Origin: Paenibacillus sp. SC116
GTDB taxonomy: Bacteria; Bacillota; Bacilli; Paenibacillales; Paenibacillaceae
DNA length: 64,000 nucleotides
Assembly: GCF_024733555.1 (NCBI RefSeq)
Contig: NZ_JANIOF010000001.1
Span: 186,001-250,000, forward strand
Direction: 5' to 3'
Part shown: positions 53,576 through 61,637 of the stretch, one piece after another
Numbering within the stretch: the first letter of the stretch is position 1
How the letters are laid out: every line of letters starts with the position of its first letter
Made by a program: the position numbers and the translations under genes
The notes under the pieces: generated by a model
What the model saw: only the letters and a program-made list of their open reading frames with translations
Database searches by the model: none
What the model was told of the DNA's origin: nothing

Positions 53576-53613
53576 AACAACCCCGTTTTCTTCGGAGAAC
53601 GGGGTTGTTTGCG
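53576..53613 (+). terminator. Strong Rho-independent terminator
   Basis: AACAACCCCGTTTT pairs with GAGAACGGGGTTGTT around CTTCG, followed by TTTG. It lies 40 nt before the GH13 gene and 215 nt after the lipoprotein stop. No gene is seen in the stretch between them. Confidence 0.8.
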
Positions 53614-53651
53614 TTCTTGTAGTGGCACAATATGGATAGAAAGTAGGCTGA

Positions 53652-55415
53652 ATGAATATGCAACTAGAAGCGATTTATCACCGTTCCAAACAAGGTTGGT
53701 CCTATGCTTATGACCAGGAGACAGTCCACATACGGATTCGCACAAAGAAAAATGATGTTACCGCAGTTGATCTGATTGCTGTTGACAAATATGCGTTTGA
53801 GCGCATGACGGAGTATGTGCCGATGCGGAAGTTTACGTCAGATGCATTATTTGACTATTGGGAAGCAGCTTATAAGCCGCCATTCCGCCGTCTTCGTTAT
53901 GCATTTCGTTTCGTAGATGATCAGGAGCAATGGTATTTGACAGAGCGCGGTTTCCGCAAAGAGCTGTCAAAAGAATATTTTGAATCTTTCGAGTATCCGT
54001 ACTTGAATAAAGTTGATATTTTTGAACCGCCTGCTTGGGTAAAAGAAGCCGTGTTCTATCAAATCTTCCCTGAGCGCTTTGCGAACGGGGATGCGTCGAA
54101 TGATCCTGAGAATGTGCTACCATGGGGTGGAGAGCCTACACCTACGAATTTCTTCGGTGGAGATTTGGAAGGAGTTATCCAGCATCTCGATCATTTGAAT
54201 GAGCTGGGCATTAATGCGATTTATTTCACACCTGTGTTCGAGGCAACGACGAACCATAAATATGATACACGTGATTATATGAAAGTAGATCCTCAATTTG
54301 GCTCTAATGAGAAGCTGAAGGAATTGGTTGAGGCTTGTCATGCTCGTGGCATTCGTGTATTGCTTGATGCTGTTTTCAATCATGCAGGCAAAACGTTCCC
54401 GCCGTTTGTGGATGTGTTGGAAAAAGGAGAGGAATCTGCGTATAAAGATTGGTTCTACGTACGTGAATATCCATTGCGTGTGGAAGAAGGCATTCCTACT
54501 TATGAAACGTTTGCTTTTGAACCAATTATGCCGAAGCTCAATACGGAACAACCAGAAGTGAAAGAGTATTTGCTTGAGGCAGCTCGTTATTGGATCGAGG
54601 AAATTGGGATTGACGGATGGCGCTTGGATGTTGCTAATGAAGTCGATCATCAGTTCTGGCGTGAGTTCCGTCAAGTAGTGAAGAAAGCAAATCCGGAAGC
54701 GTACATTTTGGGTGAAATCTGGCATGACTCGATGGCTTGGCTGCAAGGTGACCAGTTCGATGCTGTAATGAACTATCCATTTACAGATGCAGTAAATGAT
54801 TTCTTTGCCAAACAATTAGGGGATGCTGCAGAATTTGCAAGTGCTATCGGAACACAGCTTGCTAACTACCCGCAGCAAGCGACTGAAGCAGCATTCAATT
54901 TGTTGGACAGTCATGATACGCCGCGATTGCTAACGCTATGTGATGGTGATAAACGCCGTATGAAGCTGACGTCCCTATTCCAATTCACGCATCCAGGAGT
55001 CCCTTGTATCTATTACGGAGATGAGGTTGGATTGGCTGGTAAAGGAGATCCGGATTGCCGTCGCTGCATGGAGTGGGATGTAGAGAAGCAGGATCGAGAA
55101 TTATTTGAGTTTTATCGTAATCTAATCGCATTGCGTCGCGATCATGAAGCGATGCGTTCTGTAAATATTCGTTTCTTGCAAGCTGAATCTGATTCACGTG
55201 TATTGTTGTATGAGCGCTGGAGTGAGTCTGGCGAGCGCTTCTTGATTGCTATTAATGCTTCCTCTGAGAGCACTACGATCCGTGTAGGTGAGCAATTTGA
55301 TGGGAAAGTGTGGAAGACAAAATTGTCTTCAGATGCTACAATTGCACATGTTGGCGATGCAATGACCATTCAGCTTGAAGCATATGGATTTGCTGTACTG
55401 AAACAGACGAATTAA
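53652..55415 (+). CDS. Neopullulanase/cyclomaltodextrinase-type GH13 enzyme
   Basis: 587 residues without a signal peptide, so cytoplasmic. An N-terminal CBM34-like beta domain (about 1-125) precedes the GH13 barrel. Catalytic residues are the Asp of [12 protein letters not shown], the Glu of LGEIWHD and the Asp of [23 protein letters not shown] is the typical barrel start. This N-terminal domain plus barrel is the GH13_20 subfamily (cyclomaltodextrinase, neopullulanase, maltogenic amylase). It is adjacent to a secreted CGTase, whose cyclodextrin product it could hydrolyse after uptake. No transporter for that is in the window. Confidence 0.92.
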   Translation: MNMQLEAIYHRSKQGWSYAYDQETVHIRIRTKKNDVTAVDLIAVDKYAFERMTEYVPMRKFTSDALFDYWEAAYKPPFRRLRYAFRFVDDQEQWYLTERGFRKELSKEYFESFEYPYLNKVDIFEPPAWVKEAVFYQIFPERFANGDASNDPENVLPWGGEPTPTNFFGGDLEGVIQHLDHLNELGINAIYFTPVFEATTNHKYDTRDYMKVDPQFGSNEKLKELVEACHARGIRVLLDAVFNHAGKTFPPFVDVLEKGEESAYKDWFYVREYPLRVEEGIPTYETFAFEPIMPKLNTEQPEVKEYLLEAARYWIEEIGIDGWRLDVANEVDHQFWREFRQVVKKANPEAYILGEIWHDSMAWLQGDQFDAVMNYPFTDAVNDFFAKQLGDAAEFASAIGTQLANYPQQATEAAFNLLDSHDTPRLLTLCDGDKRRMKLTSLFQFTHPGVPCIYYGDEVGLAGKGDPDCRRCMEWDVEKQDRELFEFYRNLIALRRDHEAMRSVNIRFLQAESDSRVLLYERWSESGERFLIAINASSESTTIRVGEQFDGKVWKTKLSSDATIAHVGDAMTIQLEAYGFAVLKQTN

Positions 55416-55499
55416 GCTGGTAGAGCAACGGTTGTTGGCATGCAACGTCCATTCGCAATTTAGTTTATAACATGTACCGTATGCCTAGGGGGAAATGAC

Positions 55500-57665
55500 A
55501 TGAAAATGTTATCTCGTTGGAGCGCGTGGCTCCTAATGATTGCTACACTTTTATTTGTGTGGCCACCACAACCGTTGCAGGCAGCACCTGACACAGCCGT
55601 TACGAACACAGCAAACTTTAGTACAGATGTGATATATCAGATTTTGACTGACAGATTTTTTGATGGCAATCCCCGTAATAACCCGAAAGGATCATTGTTC
55701 GATGGAACTTGCAAAAACTTGAAAAAGTATTGTGGGGGAGATTGGCAAGGGATCATCAACAATATAAACGATGGCTATTTTACTGGGATGGGTGTTACTG
55801 CATTATGGATCTCTCAGCCTGTAGAAAATATTTTTCATGTCATCAACAACTCGGGTGTTCAAAATACATCGTACCATGGATACTGGGCGCGTGATTTTAA
55901 GAAGACTAACCCTGCATATGGTACGATGGAGCAATTTAAACAATTGGTTAAAGCTGCACATGCGAAAAATATTAAGATCATCATTGATTTTGCGCCGAAT
56001 CATACCTCACCTGCGATGGAGACAGACCCTAACTTTGGCGACAATGGAAGGCTATACGATAACGGTACATTAGTTGCGGGTTATACGAACGACACTTCCC
56101 GTATTTTTCATCACAATTTAGGCACTGATTTTTCGTCTATTGAAGATGGGATTTATCGCAATCTTTATGATCTTGCAGACTTGAACCATAACAATACGAT
56201 CGTGGATAAGTATTTTAAGGATGCCATTCAACTCTGGCTTGATATGGGTGTGGACGGCATTCGAGTAGATGCGGTCAAGCACATGCCGTTTGGGTGGCAG
56301 AAAAGCTGGATGTCTTCGATTTACAGTAAAAAGCCAGTGTTTACGTTCGGTGAATGGTTCCTCGGGGCAAATGAGGTAAGTGCTGATAATCATGCATTTG
56401 CGAATGAGAGTGGAATGAGCTTACTCGATTTCCGCTTCGCTCAAACGGTTCGTCAAGTATTTCGAGATCAAACTCAATCGATGCAGAGCTTGAATAATAT
56501 GATCGTTAGTACAGCTAAAGATTATAAGTATGTGAATGATCAGGTTACGTTTATAGACAACCATGATATGGAGAGATTCCACGTCAATAAAACGAATAAG
56601 CGTATGCTCGAGCAAGCATTGGCATTCACATTAACCTCACGTGGTGTACCAGCGGTCTACTACGGGACAGAGCAGTATATGACGGGTGGCAATGATCCGG
56701 AAAACCGTGCACGTATGTCATCTTTCTCGAAAAATACGACAGCTTATCAAGTTATGGGAAAGCTAGGTCCACTTCGAAAAGTGAATCCCGCATTTGCCTA
56801 TGGTACGACACAAGAGCGATGGCTCAATAATGATGTATATATTTATGAACGAAAGTTTGGTAATAGTGTTGCGTTGGTTGCTATTAACCGCAACTTAAGC
56901 AATGCTGCGCACATTAGCGGATTAGTTACAGCATTGCCAAGTGGGCAGTATCAAGATATGCTCAGTGGTTTGCTTAATGGATCAGAGCTAAAGATAACCA
57001 ACGGAACTGTTGCACCATTCAAATTGGATGCTGGGGCTGTTGCCGTATGGCATCACAATCTGGATGAAACAAGTCCTGTCATTGGGCATGTTGGACCAAC
57101 GATGGTAGTACCGGGAAATAAGGTGTCTATAGACGGACGTGGATTTGGTTCGGAAAAAGGAACGGTACATATTGGTGCTGTAAGGGTAACAGGGACAGAT
57201 ATACTGTCTTGGGAAGATACACATATTGAAGTGAAGATTCCACCAATTCGTCTAATTCCTCCAATGCATTTTGCGGGACATTATGATCTGGTAGTAGAAA
57301 CCGTAAAACGTACGAAGAGTAATGCTTCTCCATCGATTCAAGTGCTCACAGCATCGCAAGTGAATGTTCGTTTCGTCATTCAAGGTGCGAATACAGATAT
57401 GGGGGAGAATGTATATCTATCAGGAAACATATTTGAGTTAGGGTCCTGGGACATAAAGAGTGCTATTGGTCCGATGTACAATCAAGTTGTGTATAAATAC
57501 CCGAATTGGTATATAGATGTTAGTGTTCCTGCGAATACACAGATTCAATATAAGTTCCTGAAAAAGAAAGGTAGCCATCTTTTCTGGGAAGGTGGGAAAA
57601 ATCGTACTTATACGACACCGAGCAGTGGGACGGATACGGTTATTGTAAATTGGCAGCACCAGTGA
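55500..57665 (+). CDS. Secreted cyclodextrin glucanotransferase (CGTase)
   Basis: 721 residues, start after a GGGGGA site. A signal peptide ends near LQAAPD. Domains: GH13 A/B/C (about 30-520) with nucleophile Asp in GIRVDAVKH, acid Glu in FTFGEWFLG and Asp in [10 protein letters not shown]; then an IPT/TIG domain D (about 525-610) and a CBM20 starch-binding domain E (about 615-721). The loop [16 protein letters not shown] carries the central Tyr of CGTases and lacks the insertion of maltogenic amylase. CGTase converts starch into cyclodextrins. It lies 84 nt downstream of the GH13 gene and has its own terminator. Confidence 0.93.
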   Translation: MKMLSRWSAWLLMIATLLFVWPPQPLQAAPDTAVTNTANFSTDVIYQILTDRFFDGNPRNNPKGSLFDGTCKNLKKYCGGDWQGIINNINDGYFTGMGVTALWISQPVENIFHVINNSGVQNTSYHGYWARDFKKTNPAYGTMEQFKQLVKAAHAKNIKIIIDFAPNHTSPAMETDPNFGDNGRLYDNGTLVAGYTNDTSRIFHHNLGTDFSSIEDGIYRNLYDLADLNHNNTIVDKYFKDAIQLWLDMGVDGIRVDAVKHMPFGWQKSWMSSIYSKKPVFTFGEWFLGANEVSADNHAFANESGMSLLDFRFAQTVRQVFRDQTQSMQSLNNMIVSTAKDYKYVNDQVTFIDNHDMERFHVNKTNKRMLEQALAFTLTSRGVPAVYYGTEQYMTGGNDPENRARMSSFSKNTTAYQVMGKLGPLRKVNPAFAYGTTQERWLNNDVYIYERKFGNSVALVAINRNLSNAAHISGLVTALPSGQYQDMLSGLLNGSELKITNGTVAPFKLDAGAVAVWHHNLDETSPVIGHVGPTMVVPGNKVSIDGRGFGSEKGTVHIGAVRVTGTDILSWEDTHIEVKIPPIRLIPPMHFAGHYDLVVETVKRTKSNASPSIQVLTASQVNVRFVIQGANTDMGENVYLSGNIFELGSWDIKSAIGPMYNQVVYKYPNWYIDVSVPANTQIQYKFLKKKGSHLFWEGGKNRTYTTPSSGTDTVIVNWQHQ

Positions 57666-57696
57666 ATAGGAAGTAAAATGAAGTAACATCTTAGCA

Positions 57697-57730
57697 GTAA
57701 GCCGAGGGGGAATTCCTCGGCTTATTTTTT
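57697..57730 (+). terminator. Rho-independent terminator of the CGTase gene
   Basis: AAGCCGAGG and CCTCGGCTT around a 7-nt loop, followed by ATTTTTT. Confidence 0.85.
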
Positions 57731-57860
57731 ATGGTCAATAATATTCAAAAAATTCTAATATAACGATTTGTTGTGCTCAAAATCTTTACGGTGGAATCGA
57801 CGATAGCGATGATAGGTAGATGAGTTTACCCAGTGTATGGTAGATAAATGTATGCATACA

Positions 57861-57895
57861 GAAGGCTCCGTCAAGTAGATATGGACGGAGCCTTT
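57861..57895 (-). terminator. Rho-independent terminator of the discoidin-domain gene
   Basis: GAAGGCTCCGTC and GACGGAGCCTTT around an 11-nt loop, positioned 30 nt beyond the minus-strand stop at 57925. Little of the T-run is visible on either strand. Confidence 0.6.
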
Positions 57896-57924
57896 AGATT
57901 TATCTGTACAAGTGTGAAGTTGTA

Positions 57925-60132
57925 TTAATATACTTCTAACTCATTAATTCGAACATATCCTTGCTGATGGCTTGGACCTAGTAGAGCAGAGACACGGATT
58001 TTGGTCGTGTTAACAGCGTTAAAGGTGTGCGTACGAGAGCTAGCAGTATTGCCTGTAACATTTGCTAGCTGCACCCAAGTTGAACCATTCCAATACTGTA
58101 GGTCGTATTTAGATATTGCATAAGTGGCTGTTGTATATAGGTCAATTCGGTTAATGGATCGGGACTGGCCGAAGTCGACATATACATATTGTGGCAGAGG
58201 CGTATGCTGGTTATTAGCCCAGCTATGGCTCTGCCCGAGAGCAGTATTGCGATCACCATCCTTTATTTTAAGAACGGAATACCCAGGGAAGGTCGAATCA
58301 GCAGAAACGGTTGCTGTTAAAGCGTAGTTCGTATTGTTCGTCGGAGGTTTCTTCTCCAACTTGACTAGATTCCAGCGGAATTCAAACAGTTTGAAGTATT
58401 TGTTTAGTACGGTAGCTTCACCTTTTACGAGCGCATCAATGGTGAGTGAGAAGTGGGAGGACACATTCGTATTACTTGTCCATTTTCCCTGTCCTTCTAT
58501 CCCAGCAAAGACGCCTACGGCAATAACTTTCAACCTCGCAATTCTCAAGCTAACTTCAGCTTTTGCTCCAGCCCAAGCCGTAATTTGCCCTTCGATATTG
58601 TGAGAAACGTTGAGATACCTAGTGGTGTTTGCATATGGCTTAAATGAGACAGGTATCCAGAAGAAGTTCTTGCCTCGAATACCTGCTTCTACGAAATAGC
58701 CCTGATCAACGACAAACTCAAACTTAACGCTTCCATCGACACCAATAACTAAAAATACACCTACAGAAGCACTTGCTAGCTTGCCCGCATTAATGTTAAA
58801 GCCGAAGATAGGTACTTTTACTTCTTTGTGGAATTTGGCTTCGCCTTTAAGTGTAACTTTTGCTTTCTCACCTGCTGTAAACTTCACATCGTATTTTTTA
58901 CGGTTATATACAGCAGATACTTTCGGGAATTGTAGTGTAATGCTTCCGCTAGCTTCTACATAAACTTTGCCGTTCGTGCCAGTTTGGTTCACTAATACTT
59001 TGTTGAAGTTACAAGTGAAATCATTACCGACTTTGCCACAACCCGTGGAAGTTGGTGATAGGACAGTAAGATCGTGTTCTGCTAAGGACATTTTTTCGGC
59101 AGGTAACACGATGTTGGATTCAGCTAATTCTACCGTTTGCTCTGGAATATCGTAATATTCGAGCAGTTCATCAAGTGCTGGAGCTACATAGTCAATTCTG
59201 AAGCTCGTTCCATCTTGTATCACTTGCGAAACTTTGATTGCTTTATTGCTTGCTTCATCGAAATAAATTTTTCCTACTGCGAGGCTTGGGGTAATTTGCC
59301 TAAACTCTTCTTGAGTCAGAACAAAGTTACCAGATTCGGCTTCATCTTCGAAAATATTCCCTTTTATATCTAAGCGATTTTTGACATTAGCAGGCATGGC
59401 TGCTGCAGTGCTCTTAATTTGATGGGTAACGTTGCTGAACGAACCTACACTCGTAATGGGGTTGCCTACACCTGATGAGCCGTCTGGATTGATTATGAAT
59501 TCGAAGCGGAAGTAAGCTTCCTTCGCAGGAGACCAATAGTTCGTATCTCCTGGCCAAATCCATTTAGCAGCTGTATCAGCTGGCATACCTTGAACACTCT
59601 TGTCCCACGGTGTTATCCCGTATGCCCCGAAGTCCTTCGCACGCTGCCATACAGAGTCGTTGAAATCTCTCAGATGCCATCCTTCAGTAAAAGTACTTGT
59701 TGACTTCCAGTTAAAATCAGTTGTGAAAATGTCGTCTTGACCTGCATTGATCTCAGCAAGAAGACCTGCATAGATTCCATTGTCTTTCGCTTTTACTGCG
59801 ATAACGTTTTTACCTTGAGTCACTTTGAGCGGGAAAGTGCCTGCTTGATTCCAGTTGGTACCCGCACCAATTCTGACTCCGTTATGATATACCTCGAATT
59901 CATCGTCAGCAGTCAACGTAATGCTTGGCTCCGTTGGAGAGACAGCTGCAGGAGCAATAAGTGCATCTGGACCATTAGGAATGAGTGAGCCATCAGGAAG
60001 ATAGGTAGCATCGGTTACACTTTGAGGCGGGGCAACATAGGCTAATACTTGTCCTCCAACCATCGTGATAATAAGCGTAACGAGCATAAAGGATACTAGC
60101 CATTTTTTGAATACGGACTTCGTTTGTTCCAC
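57925..60132 (-). CDS. Large secreted protein with C-terminal F5/8C (discoidin) carbohydrate-binding domain
   Basis: 735 residues starting at GTG, with AGGAGG 8 nt upstream. A hydrophobic signal ends near VLAYVAPP. The first 200 residues contain a jelly-roll-like module (ITLTADDEFEVYHNGV...WHLRDFNDSVWQRA) resembling the N-terminal sandwich of rhamnosidase-type glycosidases. The middle (about 240-570) is a beta-rich region that I do not recognise. The end (about 600-735) is an F5/8C/CBM32 fold, with YALTATVSADSTFPGY and DGDRNTALGQSHSW. No catalytic domain was recognised. It may be an adhesin or polysaccharide-binding protein. Monocistronic. Confidence 0.78.
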   Translation of the reverse strand: MEQTKSVFKKWLVSFMLVTLIITMVGGQVLAYVAPPQSVTDATYLPDGSLIPNGPDALIAPAAVSPTEPSITLTADDEFEVYHNGVRIGAGTNWNQAGTFPLKVTQGKNVIAVKAKDNGIYAGLLAEINAGQDDIFTTDFNWKSTSTFTEGWHLRDFNDSVWQRAKDFGAYGITPWDKSVQGMPADTAAKWIWPGDTNYWSPAKEAYFRFEFIINPDGSSGVGNPITSVGSFSNVTHQIKSTAAAMPANVKNRLDIKGNIFEDEAESGNFVLTQEEFRQITPSLAVGKIYFDEASNKAIKVSQVIQDGTSFRIDYVAPALDELLEYYDIPEQTVELAESNIVLPAEKMSLAEHDLTVLSPTSTGCGKVGNDFTCNFNKVLVNQTGTNGKVYVEASGSITLQFPKVSAVYNRKKYDVKFTAGEKAKVTLKGEAKFHKEVKVPIFGFNINAGKLASASVGVFLVIGVDGSVKFEFVVDQGYFVEAGIRGKNFFWIPVSFKPYANTTRYLNVSHNIEGQITAWAGAKAEVSLRIARLKVIAVGVFAGIEGQGKWTSNTNVSSHFSLTIDALVKGEATVLNKYFKLFEFRWNLVKLEKKPPTNNTNYALTATVSADSTFPGYSVLKIKDGDRNTALGQSHSWANNQHTPLPQYVYVDFGQSRSINRIDLYTTATYAISKYDLQYWNGSTWVQLANVTGNTASSRTHTFNAVNTTKIRVSALLGPSHQQGYVRINELEVY

Positions 60133-61637
60133 TATCCTTACCTCCTAAGAATATGGTGCGTCTGAGCTTCACATGCATCATGTTCGTAATGAAGGGGTAT
60201 GTAGGCATCTTGAAGAAGCATCAGTCTACTTGAAAATAGAAGATGAGCAGATTGCCATGACTGTAAATGATAGATGTAAACCTAGGATCTGAATTATTTG
60301 TTCATGGAAGTAAGCTTCTGTTTTGCTCGTAATCATAACTGTTTAACCAAGTTGAATATGTCGATGGAAGGGGGTGGAAAATACTTACGCAGCTCGCTAG
60401 AAATGGTATGCGGATAAGATTCAATGTCTAACCGGAGGTGGAAATAATAAATAAATGTATTCGCATGGGCTTACATGGTTATTGAAACAGAGTTTTACCA
60501 AGGAAGCAATAATCGTGAGAGTAATAGTAATGTGGATGGGCACTACTAAATCATAGAATGAATAACTTATGGATATCTAGTGGAGGAGTTTCTTTGACTG
60601 AAATTGGAGTAGGTTGTAGAGGTATGACCAGGTTACTTAAAGAAGTGGTATGTAACTCATAGGGGCTAAATCAATGAATATGGACAATACGTCGTCCAAG
60701 GCGGGGAGGGTGTACTTCAACTGTTTGTATCCTGATATTCTGATAGAAGAAGTGACTCTAGATTATCAGTACAGTTGAACAGGACTCCCGAAATAAACAG
60801 CTTCACCTCCTAGCATGATAGACTAGCCATCTTTCGACAAAGTGGGAAATTACTGTGACCGTCCATTAGGTATGTCCACTCTATAGGATGCCGGAACATG
60901 ATGATGTTAGTTGCATCATCCACTTAAAAGATAAGTTGTTCCAAGCAGTGGCGTCAACTATGGAATCGCTTACATATGGATTTGTTCAACAACATCGTTT
61001 CTGCGATCCTTGCCAACAGCATAGCACATGGATGGATACATGCGCTAGATCAAAAATAGTAAAAACTCACTAGATGATGTGAAAATGTAAATTACAAATA
61101 TAATTAGAGGTGATACATATGTCACAGATGAAATAGTTGAAATGATTATAAACATAAATGGCATACGGTTGCGTGGAGAGATAAAAGAGAGAGAAGTTAT
61201 TGAGGGCTATTTGAGAGATAGAGTTACTAGGATAGAAATATAAGCGAATCGACACTTAAGTTTTTTGTCACTTTTTGTCGCAGTTACAGGCGGATTATGA
61301 CTGTTTTCCACAATTTACGCCAAAATTTCTTGATCATTTTACATATACTGTTTTGCGGAAAGTATAGTTCCAAAGTATGATAGGGTAAATGAATAAAGCT
61401 ATCTTCCTGTTTTCTGAGCAAAATAAGTCTGGAAAGCGGTGTCATACATCATTGAAATGGTAGTTCGTTGGTGAATGTCGATAATTGTCGTATTTTAGTT
61501 GGTTTAATAGTGATGAGAGACACATAGAACAACAAAAATGGTGAGGCTAGTAAACAAAATTAGATTCTATAACATAATTGAAATATGAATGTGTATTCAT
61601 ATGAATCTAATTACGTATATCGAAGGGGTTGAACGCT
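60133..61637. other. 1.5-kb region without a convincing gene
   Basis: The stretch contains only short frames without credible ribosome sites. A basic peptide frame at 60888-61073 and one ending at 61252 (MIININGIRLRGE...) could be decayed fragments, but neither has a recognised homologue or good start context. The end holds the possible promoter and ribosome site of the NRPS gene at 61638. Confidence 0.5.
61353..61381 (+). promoter_or_regulatory. Candidate promoter of the right-hand NRPS gene
   Basis: TTGCGG (61353-61358), 17-nt spacer, TATGAT (61376-61381). It would leave a 5' leader of about 250 nt before the NRPS start, so the assignment is tentative. Confidence 0.3.

Noticed and set aside
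55803..56003. Antisense frames inside the CGTase and GH13 genes
   Set aside because: They are mirror frames of strongly conserved coding sequence and have no start signals.
60888..61073. 61-codon + frame in the gap before the NRPS
   Set aside because: No ribosome site, and an overlapping frame looks equally protein-like, so neither can be trusted.
61140..61252. Short frame MIININGIRLRGE... in the same gap
   Set aside because: Only about 37 codons with no clear ribosome site; at best a gene fragment.
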